Source: Pseudoduganella guangdongensis (lineage in GTDB: Bacteria; Pseudomonadota; Gammaproteobacteria; Burkholderiales; Burkholderiaceae_D). Taken from it: DNA of 64,000 bases. The notes under the pieces were generated by a model, which worked only from the letters and a program-made list of their open reading frames with translations, did not search any database and was not told the DNA's origin. Made by a program: the position numbers and the translations under genes. Positions 1-11,900 of the stretch are shown here, one piece after another. The stretch spans positions 1 to 64,000 of the forward strand of contig NZ_WWCJ01000022.1 in the NCBI RefSeq assembly GCF_009857475.1, read 5' to 3'. Position 1 is the stretch's first letter; every line of letters starts with the position of its first letter.

Positions 1-17
1 TGATTGAAGGCGCTCCA

Positions 18-37
18 TACTGTAATTTTATACAGCA
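18..37. promoter_or_regulatory. LexA/SOS box candidate
   Basis: CTGT (20-23), eight A/T bases, then ACAG (32-35) match the enterobacterial-type LexA operator CTGT-N8-ACAG, and the flanking TA/CA bases also fit. No gene to the right starts here, so it probably controls a leftward gene whose start lies beyond the left edge. Which gene that is cannot be seen. Confidence 0.6.
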
Positions 38-60
38 TTCCGTATCGCAGTCGCACGGAA

Positions 61-107
61 GGATGCCTGCGGCATCCGCGCTCTTGACCTCGGCCTGAAG
101 GCCGAGG
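61..107. repeat. Two tandem stem-loops downstream of the Rpn-like gene
   Basis: 61-77 is a perfect hairpin (GGATGCC, 3-nt loop, GGCATCC). 88-107 is a second one (CCTCGGCC, loop TGAA, GGCCGAGG). Neither is followed by a clear T-run. They lie just past the stop of the leftward gene at 119 and could slow transcription or stabilise the mRNA 3' end. Confidence 0.5.
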
Positions 108-118
108 CTTGCCGCGCA

Positions 119-685
119 TTAGGTCAAAAGCGTCTTCACCACCAGGCGCGCAGCGGAATTACGTTTGGTCCGCATGGTCGCGAAATGCGCCTCTGCAAGC
201 AACGCGAAGAAGTTCGCCGCCATCCCTGGCTCCGCTGGAACAAAGTCCAACAGTTTCACCGCATTGAATTCGAAGCGCACCCGGGTTCCCCATGCATCGA
301 AAGAAACGGCGTTTGGCCGCCAGCTCCGGCTGCGGTCCGCCAGCACGGCAATACTAACGACTTGGCACGCATACAGGTCGGACAAGCGCCCCCAGCAAGT
401 AAACATGCGCTCCGCGAACCCGCGCTGCCGCGACAACTGGATCTCGATATGGATAAACAGTTCGCGGCCATCCCGCAACTGCACCCGCACCAGCTTATCC
501 AGCCGGCGCAAGCCGGTTGTTGCGCCGCGTGCCACCTGGCGCAATTCCTGGTCGCGGAATTCCGGCTCCACAGACCAGTCGATTTCAGCAGCCAACCCTG
601 GGCAAAACAGCATAATGAAGTCCCGGATATACCGATCCAGTCCGGCCTTCCAAGGGTTGTCATAGTCGTCATTTGGCGTTTCCAT
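119..685 (-). CDS. Rpn/PD-(D/E)XK nuclease-family protein, shortened
   Basis: The 188-residue product begins METPNDDYDNPWK and contains DKLVRV, DGRELFIHIEIQ, FAERMF and VKLLDFVP. These fit the Rpn / transposase_31-like putative nuclease family, where the Asp and the E-x-Q of HIEIQ belong to the PD-(D/E)XK core. Family members are usually near 300 residues. This one stops after about 190, so the C-terminal helical part is missing and it may be a decaying copy. Start 685 (ATG) is chosen over a GTG at 700 because AAAGGG lies just upstream and the family usually begins around the PNDDYD stretch. It stands alone, back to back with the gcv promoter. Function is unproven; Rpn proteins are linked to recombination-promoting DNase activity. 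Confidence 0.65.
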   Translation of the reverse strand: METPNDDYDNPWKAGLDRYIRDFIMLFCPGLAAEIDWSVEPEFRDQELRQVARGATTGLRRLDKLVRVQLRDGRELFIHIEIQLSRQRGFAERMFTCWGRLSDLYACQVVSIAVLADRSRSWRPNAVSFDAWGTRVRFEFNAVKLLDFVPAEPGMAANFFALLAEAHFATMRTKRNSAARLVVKTLLT

Positions 686-733
686 GCGCCCTTTGACCAC
701 GCCCCTGCGCCCGAGTTCCCGCCGCCCGCAAGA

Positions 734-762
734 TTGACTTTATTGCCCTGCTGTCATATAGT
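734..762 (+). promoter_or_regulatory. Sigma70 promoter of the gcv operon
   Basis: TTGACT (734-739) and TATAGT (757-762) are separated by exactly 17 bases. Transcription would begin near 769, just before the riboswitch aptamers, which is the expected layout for a riboswitch leader. Confidence 0.75.
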
Positions 763-773
763 CCCAAGTCTTG

Positions 774-956
774 ATCGGGAGAGACCAGCGCACGCTGGCG
801 CCGAAGGGGCATAACCCAGAAACTCTCAGGCAAAAGGACCGGTCAGGGGCCCACAAGGGCTGAACTCTGGAGAGCGGCCCGCCACAGCGCAGGGCCCACC
901 GAAGGGGCGTGCGGGATATCTTCCCGCTATCTCTCAGGTACCAAGGACAGAGGGGT
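774..956 (+). ncRNA. Tandem glycine riboswitch (gcvT leader)
   Basis: Two glycine-aptamer copies lie in tandem. Aptamer 1 (about 776-845) holds GGGAGAGACC, CGCCGAAGGGGCA and ACTCTCAGGCAAAAGGACC. Aptamer 2 (about 866-955) holds CTGGAGAGCGGCC, CACCGAAGGGGCG and ATCTCTCAGGTACCAAGGAC. The repeated CCGAAGGGGC and CTCTCAGG blocks are the hallmark of this RNA. It lies between a sigma70 promoter and gcvT, so glycine binding should switch on the cleavage-system operon. No terminator hairpin with a T-run is visible before gcvT, so control may act on translation initiation rather than on transcription. Confidence 0.95.
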
Positions 957-1006
957 AGGCGAAATTACGTTCAGTTAACACCCTACTCTTAAGGCCCGAG
1001 GTATCA

Positions 1007-2125
1007 ATGACGCTCAAAGCAACCCCACTCAATAACGCTCATCGTGCCCTCGGCGCCCGTATGGTCGACTTCGGCGGCTGGGACATGCCGGTCAACTACG
1101 GCTCCCAGATTGAAGAACACCACGCCGTGCGCACCGACGTCGGCATGTTCGACGTGGCCCACATGTGCGTCGTGGACCTGAAAGGCGCGAACGTACGCTC
1201 CTTCCTGCGCGGCCTGGTCGCCAACAACGTCGACAAGCTGCAGGTATCGGGCAAAGCCCTGTACTCCTGCATGCTGACCCCGGAAGGCACCGTCATCGAC
1301 GACCTGATCATCTACTTCATCAACGAAGAATGGTTCCGCCTGGTGGTCAACGCCGGCACCGCTGAAAAAGACGTGGCCTGGATGAACCAGCAGAACGCCG
1401 CCACCGGCGCCGGCATCAGCATCACCCAGCGCCGCGATGGCGAAGGCGCGATGGCCCTGATCGCCGTGCAAGGCCCGAACGCCCGCGCCAAGGTATGGGA
1501 AGTGATCCCGGAAGCGAAAGCGCCAACCGCTGAAATGAAGCCATTCAACGTGGCCCTGGTGCCAGGCACCGCCTTCGGCGAAGCAATGGTGGCCCGCACC
1601 GGCTACACCGGCGAAGACGGCTTCGAAATCGGCGTACCAGCCGACCAGGCTGAAAAACTGTGGAACGCCCTGAACGCCGCCGGCGTCAAGCCAGCAGGCC
1701 TGGGCGCGCGCGACACCCTGCGCCTGGAAGCCGGCATGAACCTGTACGGCCAGGACATGGACGACACCGTGAACCCGCTGGACGCCGGCCTGGCATGGAC
1801 CATCGACCTGGTCTCCGAGCGCGACTTCATCGGCAAAGCAGCCCTGCAAGCCAAAGGCCAGAACGCCCAGTTCGTCGGTCTGATCCTGCGTGAAAAAGGC
1901 GGCGTACTGCGCGCCCACCAGAAAGTTATCGCCGCCAACGGCGACGCGGGCGAAATCACCTCCGGCACCTTCTCCCCGACCATGCAGCAAGCAATCGCCC
2001 TGGCCCGTGTGCCGATGGGCGTGCAAGTCGGCGACACCGTGCACGTTGAGATCCGCGACAAGAAGCTGGCTGCCACCGTAGTCAAGCTGCCTTTCGTCCG
2101 TAACGGTAAAATCCTGGTTGCCTGA
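1007..2125 (+). CDS. gcvT: Glycine cleavage system T protein (aminomethyltransferase)
   Basis: Tetrahydrofolate-dependent aminomethyltransferase. It takes the methylamine group from lipoyl-GcvH, releases ammonia and makes 5,10-methylene-THF in the cytoplasm. The 372-residue length is normal. The GcvT folate-binding domain fills roughly residues 1-260 ([14 protein letters not shown] near the N-terminus, [12 protein letters not shown] in the middle), and the C-terminal barrel follows. The ATG at 1007 is preceded by GAGG. It is the first gene of gcvT-gcvH-gcvP and lies directly behind a tandem glycine riboswitch, so expression should follow glycine supply. The gcvT-H gap is 38 bases. Confidence 0.97.
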   Translation: MTLKATPLNNAHRALGARMVDFGGWDMPVNYGSQIEEHHAVRTDVGMFDVAHMCVVDLKGANVRSFLRGLVANNVDKLQVSGKALYSCMLTPEGTVIDDLIIYFINEEWFRLVVNAGTAEKDVAWMNQQNAATGAGISITQRRDGEGAMALIAVQGPNARAKVWEVIPEAKAPTAEMKPFNVALVPGTAFGEAMVARTGYTGEDGFEIGVPADQAEKLWNALNAAGVKPAGLGARDTLRLEAGMNLYGQDMDDTVNPLDAGLAWTIDLVSERDFIGKAALQAKGQNAQFVGLILREKGGVLRAHQKVIAANGDAGEITSGTFSPTMQQAIALARVPMGVQVGDTVHVEIRDKKLAATVVKLPFVRNGKILVA

Positions 2126-2163
2126 CCAGAAACTGAATAACATCACCTAGCCTTGGAGCCAAT

Positions 2164-2544
2164 ATGAGCAACATTCCAGCAGACCTGAAGTACACCGAGT
2201 CCCACGAGTGGGTACGCGCTGAAGCAGACGGCACCGTGACCGTCGGCATTACCGCTTTCGCACAAGACGCCCTGGGCGACATCGTGTTCGTCGAGCTGCC
2301 AAAAGTGGGCCAATCCTACGACGCCGGCGCCGACGCCGCCGTGGTGGAATCGGTCAAAGCCGCCTCCGACATCTACGCACCGATCGCCGGTGAAGTGGTT
2401 GCCGTGAACGAAGACGTGGCCGGCGCCCCAGAGTCGATCAACGCCGACGCCTACTCCGCGTGGCTGTTCAAGATCAAGCCAAGCGACGCAGGCGCCATCA
2501 ACGGCCTGCTGGACGCAGCCGCATACGGCAAAGTCGCACAGTAA
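2164..2544 (+). CDS. gcvH: Glycine cleavage system H protein
   Basis: Lipoyl carrier that shuttles the aminomethyl intermediate between the P, T and L proteins. The 126 residues match the family. The lipoylation site is Lys65 in ESVKAASD, within the usual lipoyl-domain hairpin, and the N-terminus (YTESHEWV) is typical. A GGAG Shine-Dalgarno stands 5-8 bases before the ATG. The gene sits between gcvT and gcvP. The gap to gcvP (about 65 bases) holds a small GGGCCGGC..GCCGGCCC hairpin (2558-2578) that may adjust the stoichiometry of the downstream gene. Confidence 0.97.
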   Translation: MSNIPADLKYTESHEWVRAEADGTVTVGITAFAQDALGDIVFVELPKVGQSYDAGADAAVVESVKAASDIYAPIAGEVVAVNEDVAGAPESINADAYSAWLFKIKPSDAGAINGLLDAAAYGKVAQ

Positions 2545-2609
2545 ACACCGCATCATCGGGCCGGCTCTATGCCGGCCCTTTCCACATTCTGGCCAAGAGA
2601 TTTTTCACC

Positions 2610-5489
<2,880 letters not shown>

Positions 5490-5510
5490 GCGCACGCTTG
5501 CCTGAAATGA

Positions 5511-5547
5511 AAAACGCCGGTACCTTCGGGTGCCGGCGTTTTTTTTG
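5511..5547 (+). terminator. Intrinsic terminator of the gcv operon
   Basis: A GC-rich stem (CGCCGGTACC / GGTGCCGGCG) with a TTCG tetraloop is followed by eight T, 22 bases after the gcvP stop. Confidence 0.9.
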
Positions 5548-5551
5548 CTGC

Positions 5552-5603
5552 AACCCGGTAAAGCAGGGTCAGACCCAAGGGTCTGACCCTGCTTTACTGG
5601 GTT
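5552..5603. repeat. Family-A palindrome (GGGTCAGACCC type)
   Basis: A near-perfect inverted repeat about 52 bases long, centred on AA at 5577-5578. The core arms are GGGTCAGACCC and GGGTCTGACCC, extended outward by AAAGCA/TGCTTT and a CCCGG/CTGGG end. The same core recurs at 19521-19548 and twice at 40097-40167, always between genes. Confidence 0.85.
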
Positions 5604-5617
5604 TAAAAAGGAAGTGA

Positions 5618-5947
5618 ATGAAACAATCCACCAAATCAGCCCTGTTATCCGGCCTGGTGCTCCCCGGCATCGGCCAACTGGTCATCCAAAAGCGCCGCAT
5701 CCGCGGCCTGCTCTTCATGGTCCCCGCGCTAGCCGCCTTCCTCTGGCTAATGTACGGCCTCTCCATGGCCACGATGAAACTGATGTACGACGCAGCCACC
5801 GGCAACCTGCCCACCGACATCGCCGCCGTCACCGACCGGCTACTTGGCTACGCCACCGTGCCCGGCTACAGCATCGCCCTCTGGATCATGTTCGCCTGCT
5901 GGTTAGCCAGCCTGCTCGACGCCCTGCTAATTAAAGACAAAGCCTAG
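5618..5947 (+). CDS. Small integral membrane protein
   Basis: 109 residues with two or three hydrophobic segments: about 8-22 (LLSGLVLPGIGQLVI), 31-50 (LLFMVPALAAFLWLMYGLSM) and 83-104 (SIALWIMFACWLASLLDALLI). The first segment, with PGIGQ and a short basic link (QKRRIRG) to the second, recalls small TM2-like membrane proteins. No catalytic motif is seen and function is unknown. A good Shine-Dalgarno (AAGGAAG) precedes the ATG. It ends convergently with the gene at 5944, and the two stop codons overlap in CTAG. Confidence 0.75.
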   Translation: MKQSTKSALLSGLVLPGIGQLVIQKRRIRGLLFMVPALAAFLWLMYGLSMATMKLMYDAATGNLPTDIAAVTDRLLGYATVPGYSIALWIMFACWLASLLDALLIKDKA

Positions 5948-7467
5948 GCCACACTCCGCGCAACACGAACCGCCCGCTGCACCTCCTGCGCCTCATCATC
6001 CCACACCGCAGCCTGGGTAATCTCCTCCGCCCCCACCTGCGCCCCATCCGAATTGAAGCGCAGCCAGGCCAGCGCGCCGCCCGGCGTCACCCCGATAGCG
6101 TGTACCCCGCCATAGTTCGGCGCCGCCATCAACGCCGCCATCACCAGGGTAGTAGCAATCGGCACCGGCACACTCCAATGCCCGCCCGGCTTACGGCACA
6201 CCAGCCAAAGCCCGCCCGCCCCATCGCCATAAGCCAGGTACTCCCCAGCCGCATTCGCCTCGCTCCACACCACGCAAGCGCCACCGATATTCGCCACCTG
6301 CTGCGGCACCGACTGCCCGCCGCGATAGACAACAATGCTCTCCCCCGCCACAAACACATCCGGCACATTCGGCACATTGGAAGGCGCCAGGTGCAGGCAG
6401 CAAGCACGCCGTGGCAACCCCTGGTAATCGATCGCAATCCCCCACGCCGCCGCCCGCGCAAAGCTGTTAAAACGCAGCGTACGCCCAGTCGAAGACTCAC
6501 TCAGACGCCATGCCCCCGGCACGCGATAGCTGCCCACCGCCGTCGCCAACGCCGCCGCGCCGCCCTGCTCCTCCCAAGCCATCAACGGCCCATCCATCGC
6601 CGCATTGAAGTACCAGGTATTGGAAGCCGTCACCAGCACCATAGGCACAGCGCCAGACTGCAGCAAGCCGAAAGCAATACGCGTTACATCCCCGTCCACC
6701 TCCGGCACCTGGCGCGGCGCCATGCCGCGCATGACTTCCACCCAGCCCGCCTCATCGAGATGATTGGACACGCCAACCGCCACGTGCACAGTCGGCCCGC
6801 CAGCGCTGCCCCACGGCGCCATCGCCAGCGCAATCGCAATCGAACCATCCGGCGCCTGGCGCACATCCAGCGCCTGCACCTTGCCCGCCTGATTCAAAGG
6901 CAGCATGCCGCTCAAATCCGTCTGCGACCAGCGCCCGAAAGGCGTGCGGCGGAACATGTAAAGCGAACGGTTCGCGCCCAACGTAAACACCAACGGCAAG
7001 CCAATCGAATCACGCACCACGAACAGCGGCAAGCGCGCACCCGCCGGCGCCGCGCACGGGCTGGACCGGTAGCCGGTCTCATACAGCGGCACCAGCTCCT
7101 GCCGTACCAGCGACGCCAGCTCGCGCCCCGCAGTCAGCTGGCTGCGCCAGTACGCGAAATCCGCTGGCTGCGAAGCATCGTAACGATCAAACACCGCGTT
7201 ATAAGCGCGCAGCAAACGCTCCTTGGCATCCAGCTCCGCCACTTCTGGCCGCGCCAACAGATTCAGCGCCAATTCAGCACGCCCACGCACTGCCTCGCCC
7301 TGGCAGCTATAAAAAGTAGTCCACGACAGGGCCTCGCTCGCCATCGGCTCGCGCTGCAGCACAATGCGCGCCACGCGCGCGGCCGCATAACTCAGGGCGC
7401 CAGACGCACTGGCGCCCCCCCACTGTCGTACCTGCGCAACCGGCGCAGACGTCATTAGCACAGACAT
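5944..7467 (-). CDS. Uncharacterised protein, possible beta-propeller C-domain
   Basis: 507 residues without a signal peptide or membrane segment. Residues ~75-125 (LLRAYNAVFDRYD...FAYWRSQLTAG...LV) loosely resemble DUF4214/linker-type helical repeats. From about residue 150, recurring blade-like strands (PLVFTLGANRSLYMFRR, VHVAVGVSNH, VTASNTWYFNAAMDG, GGLWLVCRKPGGHW, AWLRFNSDG) suggest a lectin-like beta-propeller. That assignment is inferred from pattern alone. It lies 3 bases downstream of the 446-residue gene, so the two are surely one operon. It faces the STAND regulator across an operator-rich promoter region. No family is recognised with confidence. Confidence 0.65.
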   Translation of the reverse strand: MSVLMTSAPVAQVRQWGGASASGALSYAAARVARIVLQREPMASEALSWTTFYSCQGEAVRGRAELALNLLARPEVAELDAKERLLRAYNAVFDRYDASQPADFAYWRSQLTAGRELASLVRQELVPLYETGYRSSPCAAPAGARLPLFVVRDSIGLPLVFTLGANRSLYMFRRTPFGRWSQTDLSGMLPLNQAGKVQALDVRQAPDGSIAIALAMAPWGSAGGPTVHVAVGVSNHLDEAGWVEVMRGMAPRQVPEVDGDVTRIAFGLLQSGAVPMVLVTASNTWYFNAAMDGPLMAWEEQGGAAALATAVGSYRVPGAWRLSESSTGRTLRFNSFARAAAWGIAIDYQGLPRRACCLHLAPSNVPNVPDVFVAGESIVVYRGGQSVPQQVANIGGACVVWSEANAAGEYLAYGDGAGGLWLVCRKPGGHWSVPVPIATTLVMAALMAAPNYGGVHAIGVTPGGALAWLRFNSDGAQVGAEEITQAAVWDDEAQEVQRAVRVARSVA

Positions 7468-7470
7468 GCT

Positions 7471-8811
7471 TCACGCTCCTAATTCGATTTCAATGTCACC
7501 AGACTCGTTGATGCGCAAGTCACGGCACCCCAGCTTGCGCTCTGGGGCCAGCCCCTCCGCAACGGCAGCGAACATATCGCCCGTGACCGTTGCCAAGGAA
7601 CCGGCAATATCTTGTTGAACCGAAGACAGGCTGGCGGCATTGCCATCCCACCACAGGTTGATGCGCTGGACGTTCAGCAAATGCGGCAGCGGATCGGACA
7701 CCACATAAATGCCGGTGGTGCCCGCATCGGTAGCGGGCATACCCTTGCGCGCCAGCGCGGCGATGGTCACGCGGCCATCCTCCACCTGCCACTGCAAGCG
7801 CAGCGACCATTGCAAGGTGGCGCGCGCCCAGGCCTTACCCATATAGCTGCGCTGGCGCGACAGCGGCAACTCCTGTTTGACACTGTCCCACTCATAGCGC
7901 CCCAGGACGCTGCTGATATCCAGGGTCGGGCGCACCACGCCATCCGGACCGGCCTGGCGGCCCATGGTCACCGTGCACTGCAAGTCCTGCTCGGACTCGC
8001 GGTCATGCAAAGTGCGGTTCGCCTCCTGCCAGTTCAGCAGGACATGGTCGCGATAAGTCCAACCATTGACGTTGCGGACAAAACGCGCGCGCTCGCCGTT
8101 GCTCAAAGTCGCCTCCACTCCCGACTTCTCGTTCTGGCTTTCATGCTGGTTAACCTGGGCGATGCCCTCGCGCGAGGCCACATAATCTGGCAGCGAATCC
8201 AGGCGGCGCTGCAGCTTCTCCACCACCATCGGGTAAATGTATTGGCGCAGGAAGCTCTCGCGGTTGATCACCGCGCGGCGCATTGCCGTTTTTTCGAGCA
8301 CTGGACCGGCCCAGCTGCGCAGCCAATGGCCCACCGCAGTTATAAAGAATTCTTTCAGCGGTGCGTTATCACATGGCAAATATGATTTATCAACGTCACA
8401 CAATGCCGCCTGCAAAACGAGGCCGCCGTATTCATTTACGGCCGCCGTGAACTCCAGACGCCAGCCAGCGACCGGCTGGCGCAAAATGTCCTTACGGCCA
8501 TAACCATTGTAAAAGCGCAAACTACCTCCGCCCAGGGTCAAGGTCAGGTGGGCCAAATTGGGGCTTGCCGAATCGTAACGAATCTCAATTGGACGCAACA
8601 CGGCTTCGTCTTCACCCTCGCCGCCCAAGGCCAGGCTGCCGACCTCGATGCTGCCGTAACGAATGCTGTTAGGAAACTCTCCAGCCTCCCGCATTGCCGC
8701 GATAGTGCTCTCAAGCAAATTTCCCGAAGTAAACCAGCTAGCCGACAACTGTTGTACGGAAGTCGCCGTTTCGGAACCGATCTCAAAAAATACCGCTTTA
8801 GTAGTGACCAT
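7471..8811 (-). CDS. Uncharacterised protein, first gene of the STAND-linked operon
   Basis: 446 residues, no signal peptide and no membrane helix. Alternating amphipathic strands (RPIEIRYD, AHLTLTLGGGSLRFYNGYG, WRLEFTAAVNEYGGLVLQAAL), a central helical stretch and a C-terminal alternating region (DMFAAVAEGLAPERKLGCRDLRINESGDIEIEL) give an overall look of elongated lipid-binding-like TULIP/P47 proteins. I could not match a diagnostic motif, so this is a guess. It is the first gene of a two-gene leftward operon; its start is 187 bases from the divergent regulator start, and six CTTCCGG half-sites lie between them. Possible client of that regulator. Confidence 0.65.
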   Translation of the reverse strand: MVTTKAVFFEIGSETATSVQQLSASWFTSGNLLESTIAAMREAGEFPNSIRYGSIEVGSLALGGEGEDEAVLRPIEIRYDSASPNLAHLTLTLGGGSLRFYNGYGRKDILRQPVAGWRLEFTAAVNEYGGLVLQAALCDVDKSYLPCDNAPLKEFFITAVGHWLRSWAGPVLEKTAMRRAVINRESFLRQYIYPMVVEKLQRRLDSLPDYVASREGIAQVNQHESQNEKSGVEATLSNGERARFVRNVNGWTYRDHVLLNWQEANRTLHDRESEQDLQCTVTMGRQAGPDGVVRPTLDISSVLGRYEWDSVKQELPLSRQRSYMGKAWARATLQWSLRLQWQVEDGRVTIAALARKGMPATDAGTTGIYVVSDPLPHLLNVQRINLWWDGNAASLSSVQQDIAGSLATVTGDMFAAVAEGLAPERKLGCRDLRINESGDIEIELGA

Positions 8812-8884
8812 TTTTGCTTTAGAGAATGTTAAGATTTAGCCGTTTGGCAATGACCGCACTTTAGGTAAAAATGTCTTCCTTAGC

Positions 8885-8946
8885 CTTCCGGAAATCTTCC
8901 GGCGGCCGGAAGGAAACCTTCCGGACCGGAAGAATTGCTCCGGAAG
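8885..8946. promoter_or_regulatory. Array of six CTTCCGG/CCGGAAG half-sites
   Basis: CTTCCGG occurs at 8885, 8896 and 8918; its complement CCGGAAG at 8906, 8926 and 8940. Centre-to-centre steps are 11, 10, 12, 8 and 14 bases, close to helical phasing. The array fills the region between two divergent genes, one of which encodes an OmpR-type winged-helix protein. It is probably an operator array serving both directions. Confidence 0.75.
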
Positions 8947-8998
8947 ATTTCTAAGTCATTGATTTATAAGAACAGAAGAATAGAAGGTTGGGCAGGCA

Positions 8999-11900
8999 AT
9001 GGAGTTCCAATTCGGCGACTGGTTAGTCAGTCCGGAAGCCAATATTGTTAGCAACGGGGAGGCAAAAACGCAGCTCGAGCCACGCGTGATGGCCGTGCTA
9101 CGCTATTTGTGCCGCCATCCGGGCGCCGTAATTCCGGCGGAAGAGATCCTGCAAGCTTGCTGGGGAAGCAACGAACTGGGCGACAATCCGGTCCACAAAG
9201 CCATTACCCAGCTACGCCGCGCCTTTGGCGACTCGAGCACCGAACCACGCTATATTGAGACAATCCGCAAGCGCGGCTACCGCGCCATCGCCCCGATCGT
9301 CACCTTCGCAGCCCCGCCCTCAACTGTTTGGGAAGGCGGGTCCCCGTTCCGGGGTCTTGAAGCATTCCAGGAAAATCACGCCGCCATTTTCTTCGGCCGC
9401 GTGCAAGCCACCGCCCAACTGCGCGACCTGGTGATGACCCAGGCCGCCCATGGTTGCCCGATGGCACTGGTACTCGGCCCATCGGGCTCCGGCAAGACCT
9501 CCCTCGTCCGCGCCGGCCTGCTGCCACATTTAATGGCAAGCGCTACCCGCTCCGATGAACCGATCGGCCTGACTAGCACCGTCTATTTAGATTGCGCCGA
9601 CCTCGGCAGCGGCACCCTGTTCCAGGCATTAGCCGGCGCCCTGATCGACGCCGACATCAACGGCCAGCCCCTCTTCCCCGGCGCCAGCGCTGACAGCCTC
9701 GGCAGTCGCTTAGCCGAAGCCCCGGAAGCAGTCGCCGCCGAACTGCGCGAACGTGCCTGTTCCCGCGCCGTGGTCGGCGTCTTCGTCGACCGCCTCGAAG
9801 CCGTATTCCGCGCCCAACCCGGCGAAGCCGACCGCTTCATCGCCGTGATCGACGCCTTGGCCAAGTCGAATTGCCTGCTGATGCTGATGGCATGCCGCAA
9901 TGACTTCTATCCCGACGTCATGGCCCAGCCAGTGCTGTTGACCTTGAAAACGCGCGGCGGCCACTTCGACCTGTTGCCGCCCGATGGAGCAGATATAGCC
10001 CAGATTGTGCGCGAGCCCGCCAAAGCAGCCAGCCTGACATTTGAGAAGGACGAAACGACCGGCGCAAGCCTGGACGACGTCCTCTGCGACGCCGCCAGGG
10101 GCAACCATGACATGCTGCCGCTGCTGCAATACACCTTGAACGAGCTTTATCGCCAGCGTGGCGATGACGGTAGTCTTAGGTTCGACGTATTCCGCCAACT
10201 TGGCGGCATCGAGGGAGCAGTCGGTGTTCGTGCAGAACAAGTGGTTTCGCAGCTAACGGCATCCCAGCTTGACGCACTGCCGCACGTCCTTTCATTAATA
10301 GTAAACGTTGGCGAAGACCACGGATCAGTAACCTCACGTCGAAGCCCCTTGTCGCTTCTGCGCACCGAAGAAGAGCGCGAGCTGGTCCGGGTCATGGTCG
10401 AAGCACGCCTTTTCGTAAGCGAGTTGGCGGGCGAAGTACCGAGCTTTGGTGTGGCGCACGAAGCCCTGCTGCGCCAATGGCCCCGGGTGAGCGAATGGAT
10501 TGAGCACCACCGCCACGCCCTCCAACTGCGCAGCCGTATCAGCGGCCAAGCCAACCGCTGGCTGGAAGGTGGTCGAAGCCGCGACCTTCTCCTCCCACAA
10601 GGAACCCAGGTCGCACAAGCGTCAGAGCTTCTGGCACTCAAAGACTTCTCTCTGGCCCCTATAGAGAAAGAGTATGTAAGCACTTCGCTCAATCGCGCAC
10701 GCTTTTCCGAGCGTGTTCGATTGGGCGTGACCATTCTGATCGGCCTTCTCGCGATTCTTACCGCTATTTTTGCGCTGCGAGCGAGGTTCGCTCAGCAAGA
10801 AGCGGAACGCAACCGAACTGAAGCAGAAGGTCTCATGACTTACATGCTGGGTGATTTTTTGGAAAAATTGCGCCCAATCGGACGCTTAGATCTGCTTGAT
10901 GACGTAGGCACTAAAGCGTTGGCGTATGTAGGAAGGAAAGACGAGTCTGGGACGAGCCTAGCGTCTTTAGTAAGTCGTATAAAAGCGATGAGACTGATTG
11001 GGGAAGTTCATGGCGCCCGAGGGAGAAGCGACGAGCAGTTCAAGATAAATACGGCTATCAAAGAGTTCATTCACCATGCACCTAGCGAATTCAAGGTTCA
11101 GTCAGATTTCTTAAAGGAAGCTGGAGCTAACGCTTTTCTGTTGGGCACGTACTACAGAAACCGCAACGAACTCGATACTGCAGAAAAATATTTAGTTGAA
11201 TATCGCGAATTCAGCATTCGTTATGCTGCAAACAATCCATCTCGCGTTGAGGGCTGGCTCGAGCAATCCTATGCGCATTCGGCTTTAGGTGCCTTAGCTA
11301 TGACCCGAAGTGACTATCAACGTGCCAAAGAAGCCTTTACTAAATCGTTGTCACTTCAACGCCAAGCCGCTGAGGCAGTCGCCCCAGATGACAAAAAAAA
11401 GAGCGAATTGGCGAATACCTTGTCATGGATTGCGGAGACCTCGCTGAAATCAGGCGAGCCTGCCACGGCGATGAAGTTTTATCGCGAAGAGCAGGAGTTA
11501 CTTATGACGGTTCAAGCCTCCAACGCGCGGGCCAAAAACATGCTAGCCGCATCATTAATGCGTCAGGCAACTTTGAGCACATCTTTTGGAGAACGCGTCG
11601 ATGCGCAGCGTGCACTAGCAGAAGCCGTGCAGATCATGAATGCTCTCTCGGAAAAGGATCCTACAAACCGTATGTGGCAGCAGTTCCAATTGCAGGCGAA
11701 AGGAAGACTGGCGGAAGCAAGATTAAATTCCAACAATACCGCCGAGATCTTGAACGAGCTAAACGAAGTTTGCACAAAAATAACTAAAATGATGAGTGCA
11801 GACACAAAAAATATTTGGCTTGCCAATCTGTCTGCGAAATTTGATTTGGCTAGGGCGCAAATGCTGATTGCATTGAATCGTCGAGATGACGCATTTCAAC

